A DNA stretch of 64,000 nucleotides from Streptomyces sp. NBC_01717 (GTDB lineage Bacteria > Actinomycetota > Actinomycetes > Streptomycetales > Streptomycetaceae): positions 496,001-560,000 of the forward strand of contig NZ_CP109178.1 of NCBI RefSeq assembly GCF_036248255.1, written 5' to 3'. The notes under the pieces were generated by a model. It was not told where the DNA came from. It saw nothing but the letters and a program-made list of their open reading frames with translations, and ran no database searches. The first letter of the stretch is position 1, and every line of letters starts with the position of its first letter. Made by a program: the position numbers and the translations under genes. This document shows, one piece after another, positions 34,794 to 43,067 of the stretch.

Positions 34794-36146
34794 ATGACTA
34801 TGTCCAGCCTGCAGGGGCAGTCCACGCCCATGGCCGCCGACCGGCACACCTACCGCATCACCGGTGGTGTGCCACTGAGCGGGGCGATCACAGCATCCGG
34901 TGCGAAAAACTCGGTGACCAAGCAACTCGTCGCCGGCCTGCTGACCGACGAACCCTGTGTCCTGCACGGAGTCCCGCGCATCGTTGAGGTCGATCTCGTC
35001 CTCGGCATGCTCGCCGAGCTGGGCACGGAAGTCGCCTGGATCGATGAGCACACGGTCAGCGTGCACACGCCCAAGGTGTTCGGCGCGTCCCTGTCCGCGA
35101 TGTACTCAGGGGTCAACCGGATCCCGATCCTCATGATGGGGCCGCTGCTGCACAGGCGCGGAGAGACCATCGTCCCTCTGCCCGGTGGATGCACCATCGG
35201 CAAGCGCCCCATCGACTTCCACCTGGAAGGCCTGCGGCAGATGGGCGCTGACATCGTGGAGCGCCCCACCTCCGTCAAGGTGCACGCCGACCGTCTCATC
35301 GGCGCGCACATCGACCTGCCGTTCCCCAGTGTCGGCGCCACAGAGAACCTGCTCCTGGCGGCCGTACTCGCCAGCGGAACCACCGTGATCCGCAACGCGG
35401 CGGTGGAACCCGAAATCGTGGACACGATCCTGATGCTCCAAAAGATGGGAGCGCTCATCACCATCGACACCGACCGCACCATCACTATCGAGGGTGTCAG
35501 CACCCTGCGCGGAGTCGAGCACCACACGATCGCGGACCGCATCGAGATCGCATCCTTCGCCGCGGCGGCCGTCGCCACCGACGGACGCATCGAGGTAAAG
35601 GGAGCCCGGCAGGAACACCTGGTCACCTTCCTCAACACCCTCCGGCACATCGGCGGCGAGTTCGCCGAGACGAAGGACGGCCTGGAATTCTGGAGGGCCC
35701 GCCCGCTGACCGCCATCGACATCGAAACCGGAGTCCACCCCGGGTTCATGACCGACTGGCAGCAGCCCCTCGCGGTCCTGCTCACTCAGGCCGAGGGCAC
35801 CTCCATCGTCCACGAGACGATCTACGAGGACAGGTTCGGCTACACCGAACAACTACGGAGCATGGGAGCTGCGGTCGAGCTCACGACCCGATGCCTGGGC
35901 GCGACCGGCTGCAGGTTCCACAACCGGGACTTCCTGCACACCGCCAAGATCAGCGGCCCCAACCACCTCACCGGCGCCGACCTCGAAATCCCGGACCTGC
36001 GGGCCGGCTTCGGGTACGTACTCGCGGCACTCGTCGCCGACGGTACGAGCACCATCAGCGGCACCCGCTACCTGGAACGCGGCTACGAGAACCCCGTCGA
36101 GAAGCTGACCGCAGTCGGTGCCCGCATCTCCACCCAGCCCCTCTAA
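34794..36146 (+). CDS. murA: MurA-type UDP-GlcNAc enolpyruvyl transferase
   Basis: 450 residues, EPSP/MurA fold. In peptidoglycan synthesis MurA adds enolpyruvate from PEP to UDP-GlcNAc. Motifs: ASGAKNSVTKQLVAGLL (Lys-Asn pair), PLPGGCTIGKRPIDFHLEGL (catalytic Cys and Arg), GATENLLLAAVLA, and PGFMTDWQQPLAVLLTQAEG (catalytic Asp). All key residues are intact, so it should be active. It follows the glycosyltransferase/beta-helix/aldolase genes by 58 bases, with GAGGAAT upstream of ATG 34794. As a second MurA in such company it may serve a specialised sugar or nucleoside pathway instead of the cell wall; that is inference. murA is also the name of the housekeeping gene. Confidence 0.85.
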   Translation: MTMSSLQGQSTPMAADRHTYRITGGVPLSGAITASGAKNSVTKQLVAGLLTDEPCVLHGVPRIVEVDLVLGMLAELGTEVAWIDEHTVSVHTPKVFGASLSAMYSGVNRIPILMMGPLLHRRGETIVPLPGGCTIGKRPIDFHLEGLRQMGADIVERPTSVKVHADRLIGAHIDLPFPSVGATENLLLAAVLASGTTVIRNAAVEPEIVDTILMLQKMGALITIDTDRTITIEGVSTLRGVEHHTIADRIEIASFAAAAVATDGRIEVKGARQEHLVTFLNTLRHIGGEFAETKDGLEFWRARPLTAIDIETGVHPGFMTDWQQPLAVLLTQAEGTSIVHETIYEDRFGYTEQLRSMGAAVELTTRCLGATGCRFHNRDFLHTAKISGPNHLTGADLEIPDLRAGFGYVLAALVADGTSTISGTRYLERGYENPVEKLTAVGARISTQPL

Positions 36147-36209
36147 GCACTACCCGCATCGCTGCGCCCCGGGCGAGGGCGAATTCCAGGGGTCGTTGCA
36201 ACACAGTGA

Positions 36210-36413
36210 TCAATTGGCTAGTGCCAGGAGCTTAGTGAGGCGCTCGGCTGGGGTTTCCCAGCCGAGCGTTTTGCGTGGTCGGCTGTTGAGTTCGGCGGCG
36301 ACGGCGTCCAGGTGCTCCCTGGTGTGCTGGGACAGATCCGTGCCCTTGGGGAAGTACTGGCGCAACAGGCCGTTCGTGTTCTCGTTCGATCCGCGCTGCC
36401 AGGGGCGGGGGTT
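36210..36413 (-). mobile_element. IS30-family transposase, C-terminal fragment
   Basis: The minus strand reads [55 protein letters not shown] and stops. This is the end of the IS30 DDE domain ([17 protein letters not shown]). The 5' part is replaced at about 36414 by an unrelated ATPase fragment. GTCGTTGCAACAC just beyond the stop probably marks the IS end. Confidence 0.8.
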
Positions 36414-36415
36414 CG

Positions 36416-36745
36416 GCCCCGTTCATCGACCTCGGCGGCCAGCGCGGCGGAAGCCTGTGCTGCCAGGGCCGCGGAGTGGAACTTGGGGGTGCCGCCGAGG
36501 CTGGTGACGATGCGGTCGTAGAGGCCCCGCATGCCGACCTCGGGGTTGGGCTGGTAGTCACGGTGTATCGGGCCGGGTCGAGCATCGCGACGGCGCCCTT
36601 GAGAGCAACGGTCTTGCCGGCGCCGACCTCGCCGATGGCCCGGTTGTTGATGCACCAGGCGATGCGGGCGGCGGCCTCTTTGTGGGAATGGTGCTGGTGG
36701 AGCATCGAGGGGGCCAGACTGCGGCCGAACGGGATCCGCGTGAAC
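36416..36745 (-). pseudogene. ExeA/TniB-like AAA ATPase, N-terminal fragment
   Basis: Reads FGRSLAPSMLHQHHSHKEAA, RIAWCINNRAIG, then Walker A GEVGAGKTVAL, and after a frame change PNPEVGMRGLYDRIVTSLGG. This is the ATPase that partners some actinobacterial DDE transposases. Compared with the usual AIGVITGEVGAGKT, four residues before Walker A are missing. Ends at the IS30 junction. Confidence 0.65.
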
Positions 36746-36930
36746 CCGTCCGTACTCGGCCGGGAGGTGCACCCATTGCGACCCGGTCTGGAACTTCCAG
36801 GCGATGGCATCGATCATCTGCCGGTGATCACGCCACCGACCGCCTCGTCTCAGCGTCCGATCAGGTAACAACGGCTCTACCGCGCCCACTGCGCATCAGT
36901 CAACGGCACGGCCAGACCAACGATCCGATG
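36745..36930 (-). mobile_element. IS5-family transposase, N-terminal fragment
   Basis: LTDAQWAR in one frame, then VEPLLPDRTLRRGGRWRDHR, QMIDAIAWKFQTGSQWVHLP and AEYG in another: the N-terminal domain of the IS5/DUF4096 group. Broken by a frame change and by the ATPase fragment downstream. Confidence 0.75.
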
Positions 36931-36946
36931 ATCGGAAGGAAACGCC

Positions 36947-37525
36947 CTAGGCATCCGCGAACCAGGAGCGGCCCTGGGTCCAGTGGGTCACCCACCCCGC
37001 GAAACCGGGCGTGCCCGGCATCAGGGAGGTGCCCGGCCGGGTACCGAAGGGCATCGCGCCGTTCTCGTCGATCAGCCAGACGTGACCGCGCTGCGGGCCG
37101 GTGACGATCAGGTGCCAGTACATGCCGCAGCCGTCGGTGCCCAGCAGCAGTGAGCCGTGGTCGAACACGGAGTCCATCCGGTCTTCGAACTCCTGCTCAG
37201 ACAGCGCCGCCTCGTCGCCCTCCGCCTCCCACAGCCATGCCGCCGTGAGCGGAAAAGGCTCGGCAAGCAGGCGCTCGGGGCGGTCCGAGCCCCAGTCCGA
37301 GGGCGTTTGCGCGAGGGGCAGCAGACCGTAGTAGGGCGGCCCCGCGCGCAGTCCGTCGCAGATCTCTGCCACGAATGTGCGGTACGGCTCCGGGAGCACG
37401 ATGCCGTGCTCCGCCTGGAAGGACCGCACCGCCTCCGAGCCGACTGGCGGCACCGCCTCGGGACGGGACGCGAAGATCTCGCGGAGGGCGGCCAACTCGG
37501 CTGGGTCGCAGGCTTCCGTGTTCAT
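36947..37525 (-). CDS. SMI1/KNR4 (SUKH) family protein
   Basis: 192 residues, starting MNTEACDPAELAALREIFAS. SUKH hallmarks: FQAEHGIVLPEPYRTFVAEI, GPPYYGLLPLAQ, LLLGTDGCGMYWHLIVTGPQ then RGHVWLIDENGAMPF. The family supplies immunity to polymorphic toxins and contact-dependent nucleases. No toxin gene is adjacent, so it may be an orphan immunity gene. The start at 37525 is the first Met fitting the family length. Lies against the IS5 fragment. Confidence 0.8.
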   Translation of the reverse strand: MNTEACDPAELAALREIFASRPEAVPPVGSEAVRSFQAEHGIVLPEPYRTFVAEICDGLRAGPPYYGLLPLAQTPSDWGSDRPERLLAEPFPLTAAWLWEAEGDEAALSEQEFEDRMDSVFDHGSLLLGTDGCGMYWHLIVTGPQRGHVWLIDENGAMPFGTRPGTSLMPGTPGFAGWVTHWTQGRSWFADA

Positions 37526-37753
37526 GCCTGCCGGTGGGTCAGTGCTGCAGCAGCCTGCGGTGACGATGCCACCGACCGAGGCACCGGTCTCGGCGAGTTC
37601 CCGCCCCGAACGTACGGTGATGATCCCTGTTCGTTTCATGATCGAAATTGGGAGAAGTACGAAGGGGGTTCCCTGTCCGGGAGCTCGGCACGCCAGCAAC
37701 GCACAAGCACACAAGCGCTGCTGACGGGGCGACAGGGTATGGGTGGCCGGTGA

Positions 37754-37945
37754 CTGCAGCGCAAGGCGATCCTGCGGGACTGCGACACCTACGACTACGC
37801 CTTCACCGAATGGATCTACGTCCCGACAGCGCCGACACCCGAGGAGGGGCCGCCGATGTTCTCGAAGATTCCGCTGGCCTCCCTCGATGTGTCCGACCTG
37901 ACCGACAAGGCAGAGGTCTCCTCGGAGCTGGCGAGTGCCCGCTAG
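37754..37945 (+). pseudogene. C-terminal fragment of an unknown protein
   Basis: Open after a TGA at 37751: LQRKAILRDCDTYDYAFTEW, IYVPTAPTPEEGPPMFSKIP, LASLDVSDLTDKAEVSSEL. Looks real but has no start. Family not recognised. Confidence 0.35.
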
Positions 37946-38062
37946 GTGTTCTGTCCATGGAGGTTGGTGACGGGGGTCACGCTTGAGTGATCTTGAAATG
38001 GGTGAGGGCCTTCTGGCCTGGTGTGGATTGCGACATCTGCACCGGCGACCGGAAAGGCCCTC

Positions 38063-38362
38063 GTGCCTCACCGTAATGCCCCCCTGACCGAGACTGGACG
38101 TCTGGTCTGGCCTGTTGTGTCGTCGAGGACGGCTGGCCTCTGCGGCGGGCGGCCGAGCGCTTCCAGGTCTCACCAACGACAGCCCAGCGTTGGGCGGACC
38201 GTTACTGGCTGTCCGGCGAGGCGAGCATGGCGGACCGGCCAGCCGTCCGCACACCAGCCCACGCCGGACCCCGACGCGGACCGAACGACGGATCATCAAG
38301 GTCCGGATCCTGCGACGGTGGGGCCTTGCCCGCATCGCCCACCTGCTCAGCCTTAACAGCCG
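38063..38362 (+). mobile_element. IS481-family N-terminal fragment
   Basis: Starts VPHRNAPLTETGRL and, across two frame changes, continues VVEDGWPLRRAAERFQVSPT, TAQRWADRYWLSGEASMADR and HTSPRRTPTRTERRIIKVRI. This is the helix-turn-helix part of the same IS481 type whose catalytic part is at 14085-14906. It stops near LARIAHLLSLN. Confidence 0.75.
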
Positions 38363-38560
38363 CCCTGAAGCGAGCTGTTCGCGCAGTGTCCGGCGGCGCT
38401 CGGCGGGGGTCGCGCGGGTGTGCAGCGTCAGAACAGGCCCTTCGGGCGCTGTGCGTCGTACGCGGCGACCGCGGCAGTGTCGACGGCCGGACAGAGTTTC
38501 GCGAGCCAGGTGCGTCCACCTCAGTCAAACGGCCCGCCGCGTCCAGGAACGTGTCCTGCG
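38359..38560 (-). pseudogene. Remains of two genes, one PEP-mutase/isocitrate-lyase-like
   Basis: At 38359-38430 the minus strand reads LTLHTRATPAERRRTLREQL then ASGRLL, like the N terminus of the PEP mutase/methylisocitrate lyase family. Just upstream another frame ends LAKLCPAVDTAAVAAYDAQR then PKGLF and a stop, the C terminus of an unknown gene that overlapped it. The IS481 fragment cuts the first. Confidence 0.4.
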
Positions 38561-38633
38561 CGGCGATGATGCCGCGCACAGGTCGGCACCCCGAAGCTAC
38601 GGCGAAGTGACAAGTAGCTCTCCGATCACCAGC

Positions 38634-39228
38634 ATGAACGCGCCTATGGAGCCATCCGAACTCCTCACGCCCTCGCCCGCGATTCTCACCGACGTCCGGA
38701 TCGGGTACGCCCGGCTCTCGACCGGCGGGCAGAAGCTCGACCGCCAGGCTGACGCGCTCACCGCGGCGGGCTGCCGCCGCATCTTCGCCGACAAGAAGTC
38801 GAGCAAAAACAACCTCCGCGCCGAGCTCATGGCGTTCCACGCCTTCCTCACCCCTAGCGACACCCTGGTCGTCCCCCCTCGACCGCTACGGCCGGTCACT
38901 CCAGGACCTCGTCAACATGGTCGCCGAACTCCGTGAGCGCGGCATCGGCTTCCGGTCCCTGCACGAGGCGCTCGACACCACCACCCCGGGCGGGCGCCTG
39001 ATCTTCCACGTCTTTGCCGCCCTGGCGGAGTTCATCCGCGCACTCATCGTCGCCGACACCCACGAGGGCCTGGCCGCCGCCCGCGCCCGCGGCCGTACGG
39101 GAGGGCGCCCCACCGTCGTCAACGAGGACCTCATCCGCGCGGCCCGCGACATGCTGCCCGACCCGGCCAACAGCGTCACCACCATCGCCAAGATCCTCGG
39201 TGTCTCCGTCGGCACGCTCTTTAACTAA
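38634..39228 (+). pseudogene. Serine resolvase/invertase (Tn3 type), interrupted
   Basis: Starts MNAPMEPSELLTPSP, then IGYARLSTGGQKLDRQADAL with the catalytic Ser, CRRIFADKKSSKNN, and after a frame change near 38880 the rest of the catalytic domain: MVAELRERGIGFRSLHEALD, GGRLIFHVFAALAEF. The C-terminal HTH region SVTTIAKILGVSVGTLFN stops at a TAA where an IS5-type unit is inserted; the last residues reappear at 41103. Resolvases of this type recombine Tn3 cointegrates. Confidence 0.85.
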
Positions 39229-39245
39229 GAGCGTCCGCCAGCAGG

Positions 39246-40122
39246 TCATCGGATGCGTGGGTTTCGGGGTCGGGTGTTCCAGCGGTAGAGCGGCCAAGAG
39301 CGTCGGATCAGGCAGCGGACGGTGAGGACGGCGGCGGCCAGGGCGAGGAAGAACTCGATGGCCGCTCTCCGACGTTCGGTGCAGCGTCGGAGTTTGCCGA
39401 AGTTGTTCATCCAGGAGTTCGTGCGCTCTACCACCCAACGGCCGCCGGTCTGGATCGGGGTCTTCGCGCCGCGCGCGGCGATGCGCGCGGCGATCCCGCG
39501 GGCGGCCAGGTCGTCGTGGAACATGTGGTAGTCGTATCCGGCATCCAGAGCAAGACGCGGGTGGTGCCTGGGCAACGGCCCGAGGGTCGGCTCCAGGGCG
39601 GTGAAGCGGTCGAGGGTAGCGGGCAGCAGGGTGTGGTCGCGGGTGTTGGCCGGTGCGGGCTCGGTGACCAGCGGTATGCCGGTACCGTCGGTCAACTGCG
39701 AGCGTTTCGTGCCGGGTTTGGCTCGGTCGACCGGGCTCCTGCCTGCGCACTCGCCACCAGAGGGCGCCTTGGTGATGCAGCCATCGGCGCTCAGGTGGTC
39801 GAGTTCGAGGCCGATCATGCGGTCGTAGGCGGCGAGCGCGATCAGCCGCAAGGTCTCCATCACACCAGCGGCGATCCACTCGTCGCGGCGCCGGCGCAAG
39901 GTGGTGGCCGAGCAGTGCTCGTCGGCGGCACGTTCGTATCCGCAGCCGAAGACCAGGACCTGCACCAGGCGGTCGAAGACGAGCGCATCGCTGATCCTCG
40001 GGTTGTGGCAGCAGCGGGTGCCGGTCCTCGCGCACAGGCACAGGCAGCAGCGCGAGGAACTGGTCGCGGATCGGGGCGAGAATGCATGATGGGAAAGCAG
40101 GCACGGATCCCCCGGTGATCAT
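39246..40122 (-). CDS. IS5-family transposase, frameshifted
   Basis: The N-terminal part (FPSCILAPIRDQFLALLPVP) is in one frame. After a change near 40045 the other frame gives CHNPRISDALVFDRLVQVLV, then ATTLRRRRDEWIAAGVMETL, DGCITKAPSGGECAGRSPVD (first catalytic Asp), LALDAGYDYHMF (second) and RWVVERTNSWMNNFGKLRRC (Glu). All catalytic residues are present, about 290 residues when joined. If the frame change is real the enzyme needs frameshifting, which some IS5 members use; the position here, near the N terminus, is not typical for that. Confidence 0.8.
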
Positions 40123-40275
40123 GAAGCGTAGAGAGCTCCATGATCGGGCGAACCGTATCTGCTCTGCTATCGCCTACTCGCGTACACCTTGGGGAAGTTG
40201 GCGCACTGTCGCTGGTTTGCGCCGAACCCGGGCTCAGGGTGCTCGGCAGCAGTGGGCCCCGGTTCATCCCCGCCG

Positions 40276-41046
40276 TCAGCGGTTGAGGAAGGAGTAGATG
40301 CGGCCGAGCTCGGTGAAACCGCGGCAGGAGTACCACTCGCGCGGCCAGTCGGTCACGTCCGCGATGAGGAAGAGCTGCGGGATCCCGGCAGCGGCGGCCA
40401 ACGCCAGACCTGTGGCGAGCAGGGTGTCTCCGTGGCCCTGCTTACGGTGCGGCACGGCGGTGACGAGGTCCTCCAGCTGAGCCAGCCCGGCGGTTCGGTC
40501 GAGGTAGAGGTCGGCCCAGGCCGCGATCTCCCCATCCGGTGTCCGGGCGGCCAGGAAGAATACCTTCTCGGCGCCGCGCAGGCGGGCGGTGCGGCGCTCG
40601 GTGAGCTGTCGAGCGAGATCCTCGTCCAAGCCCCAGTCCAGCTGCTGGCGGAACACCGCTGCTCGCAGCTCGGCCAGCTCGACCGGGTGCGCGGCAGGTT
40701 CGGGCAGCGCGCAGCCTGCCGTGTCCCGGGCCAGTATCAGCTCGGTGTCCCGGTCGTAGCCGGCCGCCGCCAGCACCGGGGTGGCCCGCTCCCCGAGCGC
40801 CTCGTCCAGCACCGTGATCCGGTACTGCTGGCGCGGTCCGAGGCCCTGTGCAGCCAGTTCGGGCAGTGCCGCCGGGTCGGCGTCTGAGGCGTGGACGATC
40901 AGTTGGTTGTGCTCCTGGGATTGGGAGAAGTCCGAGTCGCGGACGGCGAAGGCCCCGGGCAACTCGACGGTCTCAGAGGCCTGGCGGCGGGCGAAGGCGG
41001 CGCGGAAGGCGGTCACGCGCTCAAGCAGATCCGACATCTTCGTCAT
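40276..41046 (-). CDS. GNAT-family N-acetyltransferase
   Basis: 256 residues from ATG 41046 (MTKMSDLLERVTAFRAAFAR). The N-terminal half is divergent; the C-terminal half carries the acetyl-CoA-binding core: AAWADLYLDRTAGLAQLEDL then VTAVPHRKQGHGDTLLATGL (motif A, R-x-x-G-x-G/A type: RKQGHG) and IPQLFLIADVTDWPREWYSC, RGFTELGRIYSF. The product acetylates an unknown small molecule or protein. It lies within the IS5-type unit and has its own promoter region near the right inverted repeat. Confidence 0.8.
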   Translation of the reverse strand: MTKMSDLLERVTAFRAAFARRQASETVELPGAFAVRDSDFSQSQEHNQLIVHASDADPAALPELAAQGLGPRQQYRITVLDEALGERATPVLAAAGYDRDTELILARDTAGCALPEPAAHPVELAELRAAVFRQQLDWGLDEDLARQLTERRTARLRGAEKVFFLAARTPDGEIAAWADLYLDRTAGLAQLEDLVTAVPHRKQGHGDTLLATGLALAAAAGIPQLFLIADVTDWPREWYSCRGFTELGRIYSFLNR

Positions 41047-41102
41047 GATCGTCCCGCCCACTGCCGCGGGCAACAACTTTTCCCTACCGGCGGACGCTCT
41101 AA

Positions 41103-41213
41103 ATCCCGGAGCTGAAAGAGCTCCGGAACTCCCGCTTCCCGCGCCAGTTGGAGGGAACCAGCCAACCGACCCCCACCGCTCCTTGCGGTGGGGGTCGGAG
41201 GCACGAGCTCTGA
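41103..41213 (+). pseudogene. Detached C terminus of the resolvase
   Basis: Immediately after the IS5-type unit the frame reads IPELKELRNSRFPRQLEGTS and ends at TGA 41211-41213. 'GTLYNHIPEL.ELR' is the usual end of this resolvase group, so this continues the gene broken at 39226. Confidence 0.75.
41166..41198. terminator. 14-bp GC-rich hairpin
   Basis: CCGACCCCCACCGC and GCGGTGGGGGTCGG pair perfectly with a TCCTT loop. It is inside the resolvase C-terminal remnant and between converging transcripts; probable bidirectional terminator. Confidence 0.6.
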
Positions 41214-41340
41214 ACCTGACCTCCTATTCGGTGCGCAGGGCCGTGGCGGTTCGGGCTCTGGCGGCCCAGCCGGCGGGCAGGAGCGCACGCGAGGCCGCCC
41301 AGCCCACCGAGCAGACATAGGCCGAAGCCGAGACTTGGGA

Positions 41341-41445
41341 TCAGCAGCCGGAACTGCGCTTGTCCCGGTAGTTCATGTGGGCGAAGGCGAAGCCGACGAT
41401 CGAGGCGCCGTGCGTGTCGATGTACTGCCGGTCGATCTCCTCACG
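41341..41445 (-). mobile_element. Tn3-family transposase scrap
   Basis: The frame reads REEIDRQYIDTHGASIVGFA then FAHM before changing to unrelated residues and a stop. This is the catalytic-domain region of actinobacterial Tn3 TnpA (DTHG..ivGFAF). With the resolvase at 38.6 kb it suggests a decayed Tn3 transposon. Confidence 0.6.
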
Positions 41446-41446
41446 G

Positions 41447-42955
41447 TCAGGCCTGGAGGTGGGCCAGGACTGCGTCGTGGGCGGCTGCCACGGCGTGGCG
41501 GGAGTCGTCGGTGTGGTCGGCCGCGTCGAAGCCGTGGTGGCCGGCCGGGACGTCGATGGTCTCGATGCGGGCGTCGACGGCCTTGGCGGCGGCCAGGAAC
41601 TCCTCGACGGTGGCCGCGAACTCGGCGTGTTCCAGGCCGGCCCGGGTGAGGACGATCGGCAGCTCCCCGGCCGTCCGCACCGCGGCCACGGGACTGAACC
41701 GCGCGTCCACCGCGCTCCAGCCGGGGAGCGGCGCGAGGACCGGGTAGTTCGCGGCGACGCAGCGCAGCCACGGTGGCGGCGCGGCGAGCCAGTCGGCGGA
41801 GAGCAGCCCACCGGCGGAGAAGAACCACAGGGCGATGCGGTCGGCGTCCACCCGCGGGTCGGCCCGCACGAGTTCGACGGCCGCGGCAATGTCCTCGGCG
41901 GCCTGCGCGTAGTCGGTGAGGGCGTACAGGCCGTGGTAGACGGTCACGCCGACGACGCCCCGGCTCGCCGCGTACCGGGCGTGGCCGGTGTAGACCGGCC
42001 AGTCCCGCGGCGTGGGCCGCAGCTCGGCAGCTACGGGGCCGCCGTGAACGAACACGACGGCGGGCCTGGGCCCGTCGGCGTCCGGCAGATGGAGGTCGAC
42101 CGAACCGATCCGCTCGCGCGGCCGCTCAGGGACGTCCAGCACGAAGGGCTTGAGGTAGAAGGGCTGTTCGTCGCCGCTCGCGGTGATCCGGTGCCCCTCG
42201 CCGACGGCCGCCCGGAGCAGGACGGCGGCCAGCTCGTCGGGGGCGGAGAGCATCGGCCAGTGTCCCGTGGCGAGTTCGAAGAAGCTGACCCGGGGGTCGG
42301 CGAGCGCCCGGAACTGCGGCGGCCCACTCCGAACCAGCGTCTCGACCATGGCGATGGTCACCCCGCCGGCCGTGCAGAAGACGCCTGTGGTGGGCACTCC
42401 GGCGAGCGCCCCGGTCAGCCGCAGCGGCTGGACGAGGGTGCCGGACGGCTGCGGCGCGGCGTACCGGTCCAGCTGGGCCAGCGCCTCCGCCGGGAGGCCG
42501 GCGGTGCTGCCCCAGCGCTGCCACTCGTCGGGCTGCGGCACGGGGATCCGCCAGTCGTGCTCGGCCGGCCCGTCCCGGCGCTGCAGCCGCTCGCGAACCT
42601 CCTGGTCCGGGACAAGGGCGAGGGCGGCGTCGCCGTCCTGCGGCAGGCCTGCGTCCAGGTGAACGACCCGGCTGATCCGCTCCGGGCGGCGGTCGGCGGC
42701 ACCCAGCACCGGATGGATGGCGTAGTCGTGGCCGACCAGCACCAGTTCCGGCGCGTCGAGGTGGTCGATCAGTTGCACCACGTCATCGATGTGCGTCTCC
42801 AGGTCGGTGTCCCGCCCGGCCAGGTGGCGGCGCTCCCCGAGGCCGGTGAGGGTCAGTGGGTGTACCTCCGCCCCGGAACCGCGCAGCCGTTCGGCGGTCT
42901 CCCGCCAGATCCAGCCACCGGTGAAAGGTCCGGAAACCAATACGAATGCCGACAT
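41447..42955 (-). CDS. Tandem alpha/beta-hydrolase fusion protein
   Basis: 502 residues holding two complete hydrolase folds. Domain 1 (1-240) is like plant-type salicylate/methyl esterases: LVSGPFTGGWIWRETAERLR, TLTGLGERRHLAG, and LVLVGHDYAIHP where the usual nucleophile Ser (GHSxG) is Asp77; the His is in ATGHWPMLSAP. Domain 2 (270-502) is esterase/dienelactone-hydrolase-like: VVFVHGGPVA, ALWFFSAGGLLSADW with a Ser nucleophile, and VPAGHHGFDAADH for the His. The fusion is unusual. Divergently transcribed from a MerR regulator that probably controls it. Confidence 0.8.
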   Translation of the reverse strand: MSAFVLVSGPFTGGWIWRETAERLRGSGAEVHPLTLTGLGERRHLAGRDTDLETHIDDVVQLIDHLDAPELVLVGHDYAIHPVLGAADRRPERISRVVHLDAGLPQDGDAALALVPDQEVRERLQRRDGPAEHDWRIPVPQPDEWQRWGSTAGLPAEALAQLDRYAAPQPSGTLVQPLRLTGALAGVPTTGVFCTAGGVTIAMVETLVRSGPPQFRALADPRVSFFELATGHWPMLSAPDELAAVLLRAAVGEGHRITASGDEQPFYLKPFVLDVPERPRERIGSVDLHLPDADGPRPAVVFVHGGPVAAELRPTPRDWPVYTGHARYAASRGVVGVTVYHGLYALTDYAQAAEDIAAAVELVRADPRVDADRIALWFFSAGGLLSADWLAAPPPWLRCVAANYPVLAPLPGWSAVDARFSPVAAVRTAGELPIVLTRAGLEHAEFAATVEEFLAAAKAVDARIETIDVPAGHHGFDAADHTDDSRHAVAAAHDAVLAHLQA

Positions 42956-43026
42956 GATCGCCTCCTTGCGTGCCGCGGTCCGCGCGGCCGGCCGTACCGG
43001 TCGTCCGCGCTCGCAGGTACGGTAGG

Positions 43027-43046
43027 AACTCCCCCTGAGGGAGGTT
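43027..43046. promoter_or_regulatory. MerR-type operator dyad
   Basis: AACTCCCCCTGAGGGAGGTT is a near-palindrome (8-base arms with two mismatched positions, 4-base centre) between the hydrolase and the MerR gene. MerR regulators bind such dyads inside stretched promoter spacers. Confidence 0.6.
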
Positions 43047-43067
43047 CAAGCCTTGTCCCCTGACGGA

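Larger units (their letters stand above)
39229..41099. mobile_element. 1,871-bp IS5-type unit with a GNAT passenger gene
   Basis: GAGCGTCCGCC at 39229 and its inverse GGCGGACGCTC at 41089-41099 bound the unit, and TAA is present directly outside both ends (39226-39228 and 41100-41102). Inside are an IS5 transposase and an acetyltransferase, both on the minus strand. The resolvase frame resumes in register right after the second TAA, which supports one insertion event of the whole unit. Confidence 0.75.

Noticed and set aside
41375..43063. A 562-codon plus-strand frame antisense to the tandem hydrolase
   Set aside because: A chance frame of the sort common opposite GC-rich genes; no domain and no ribosome site.
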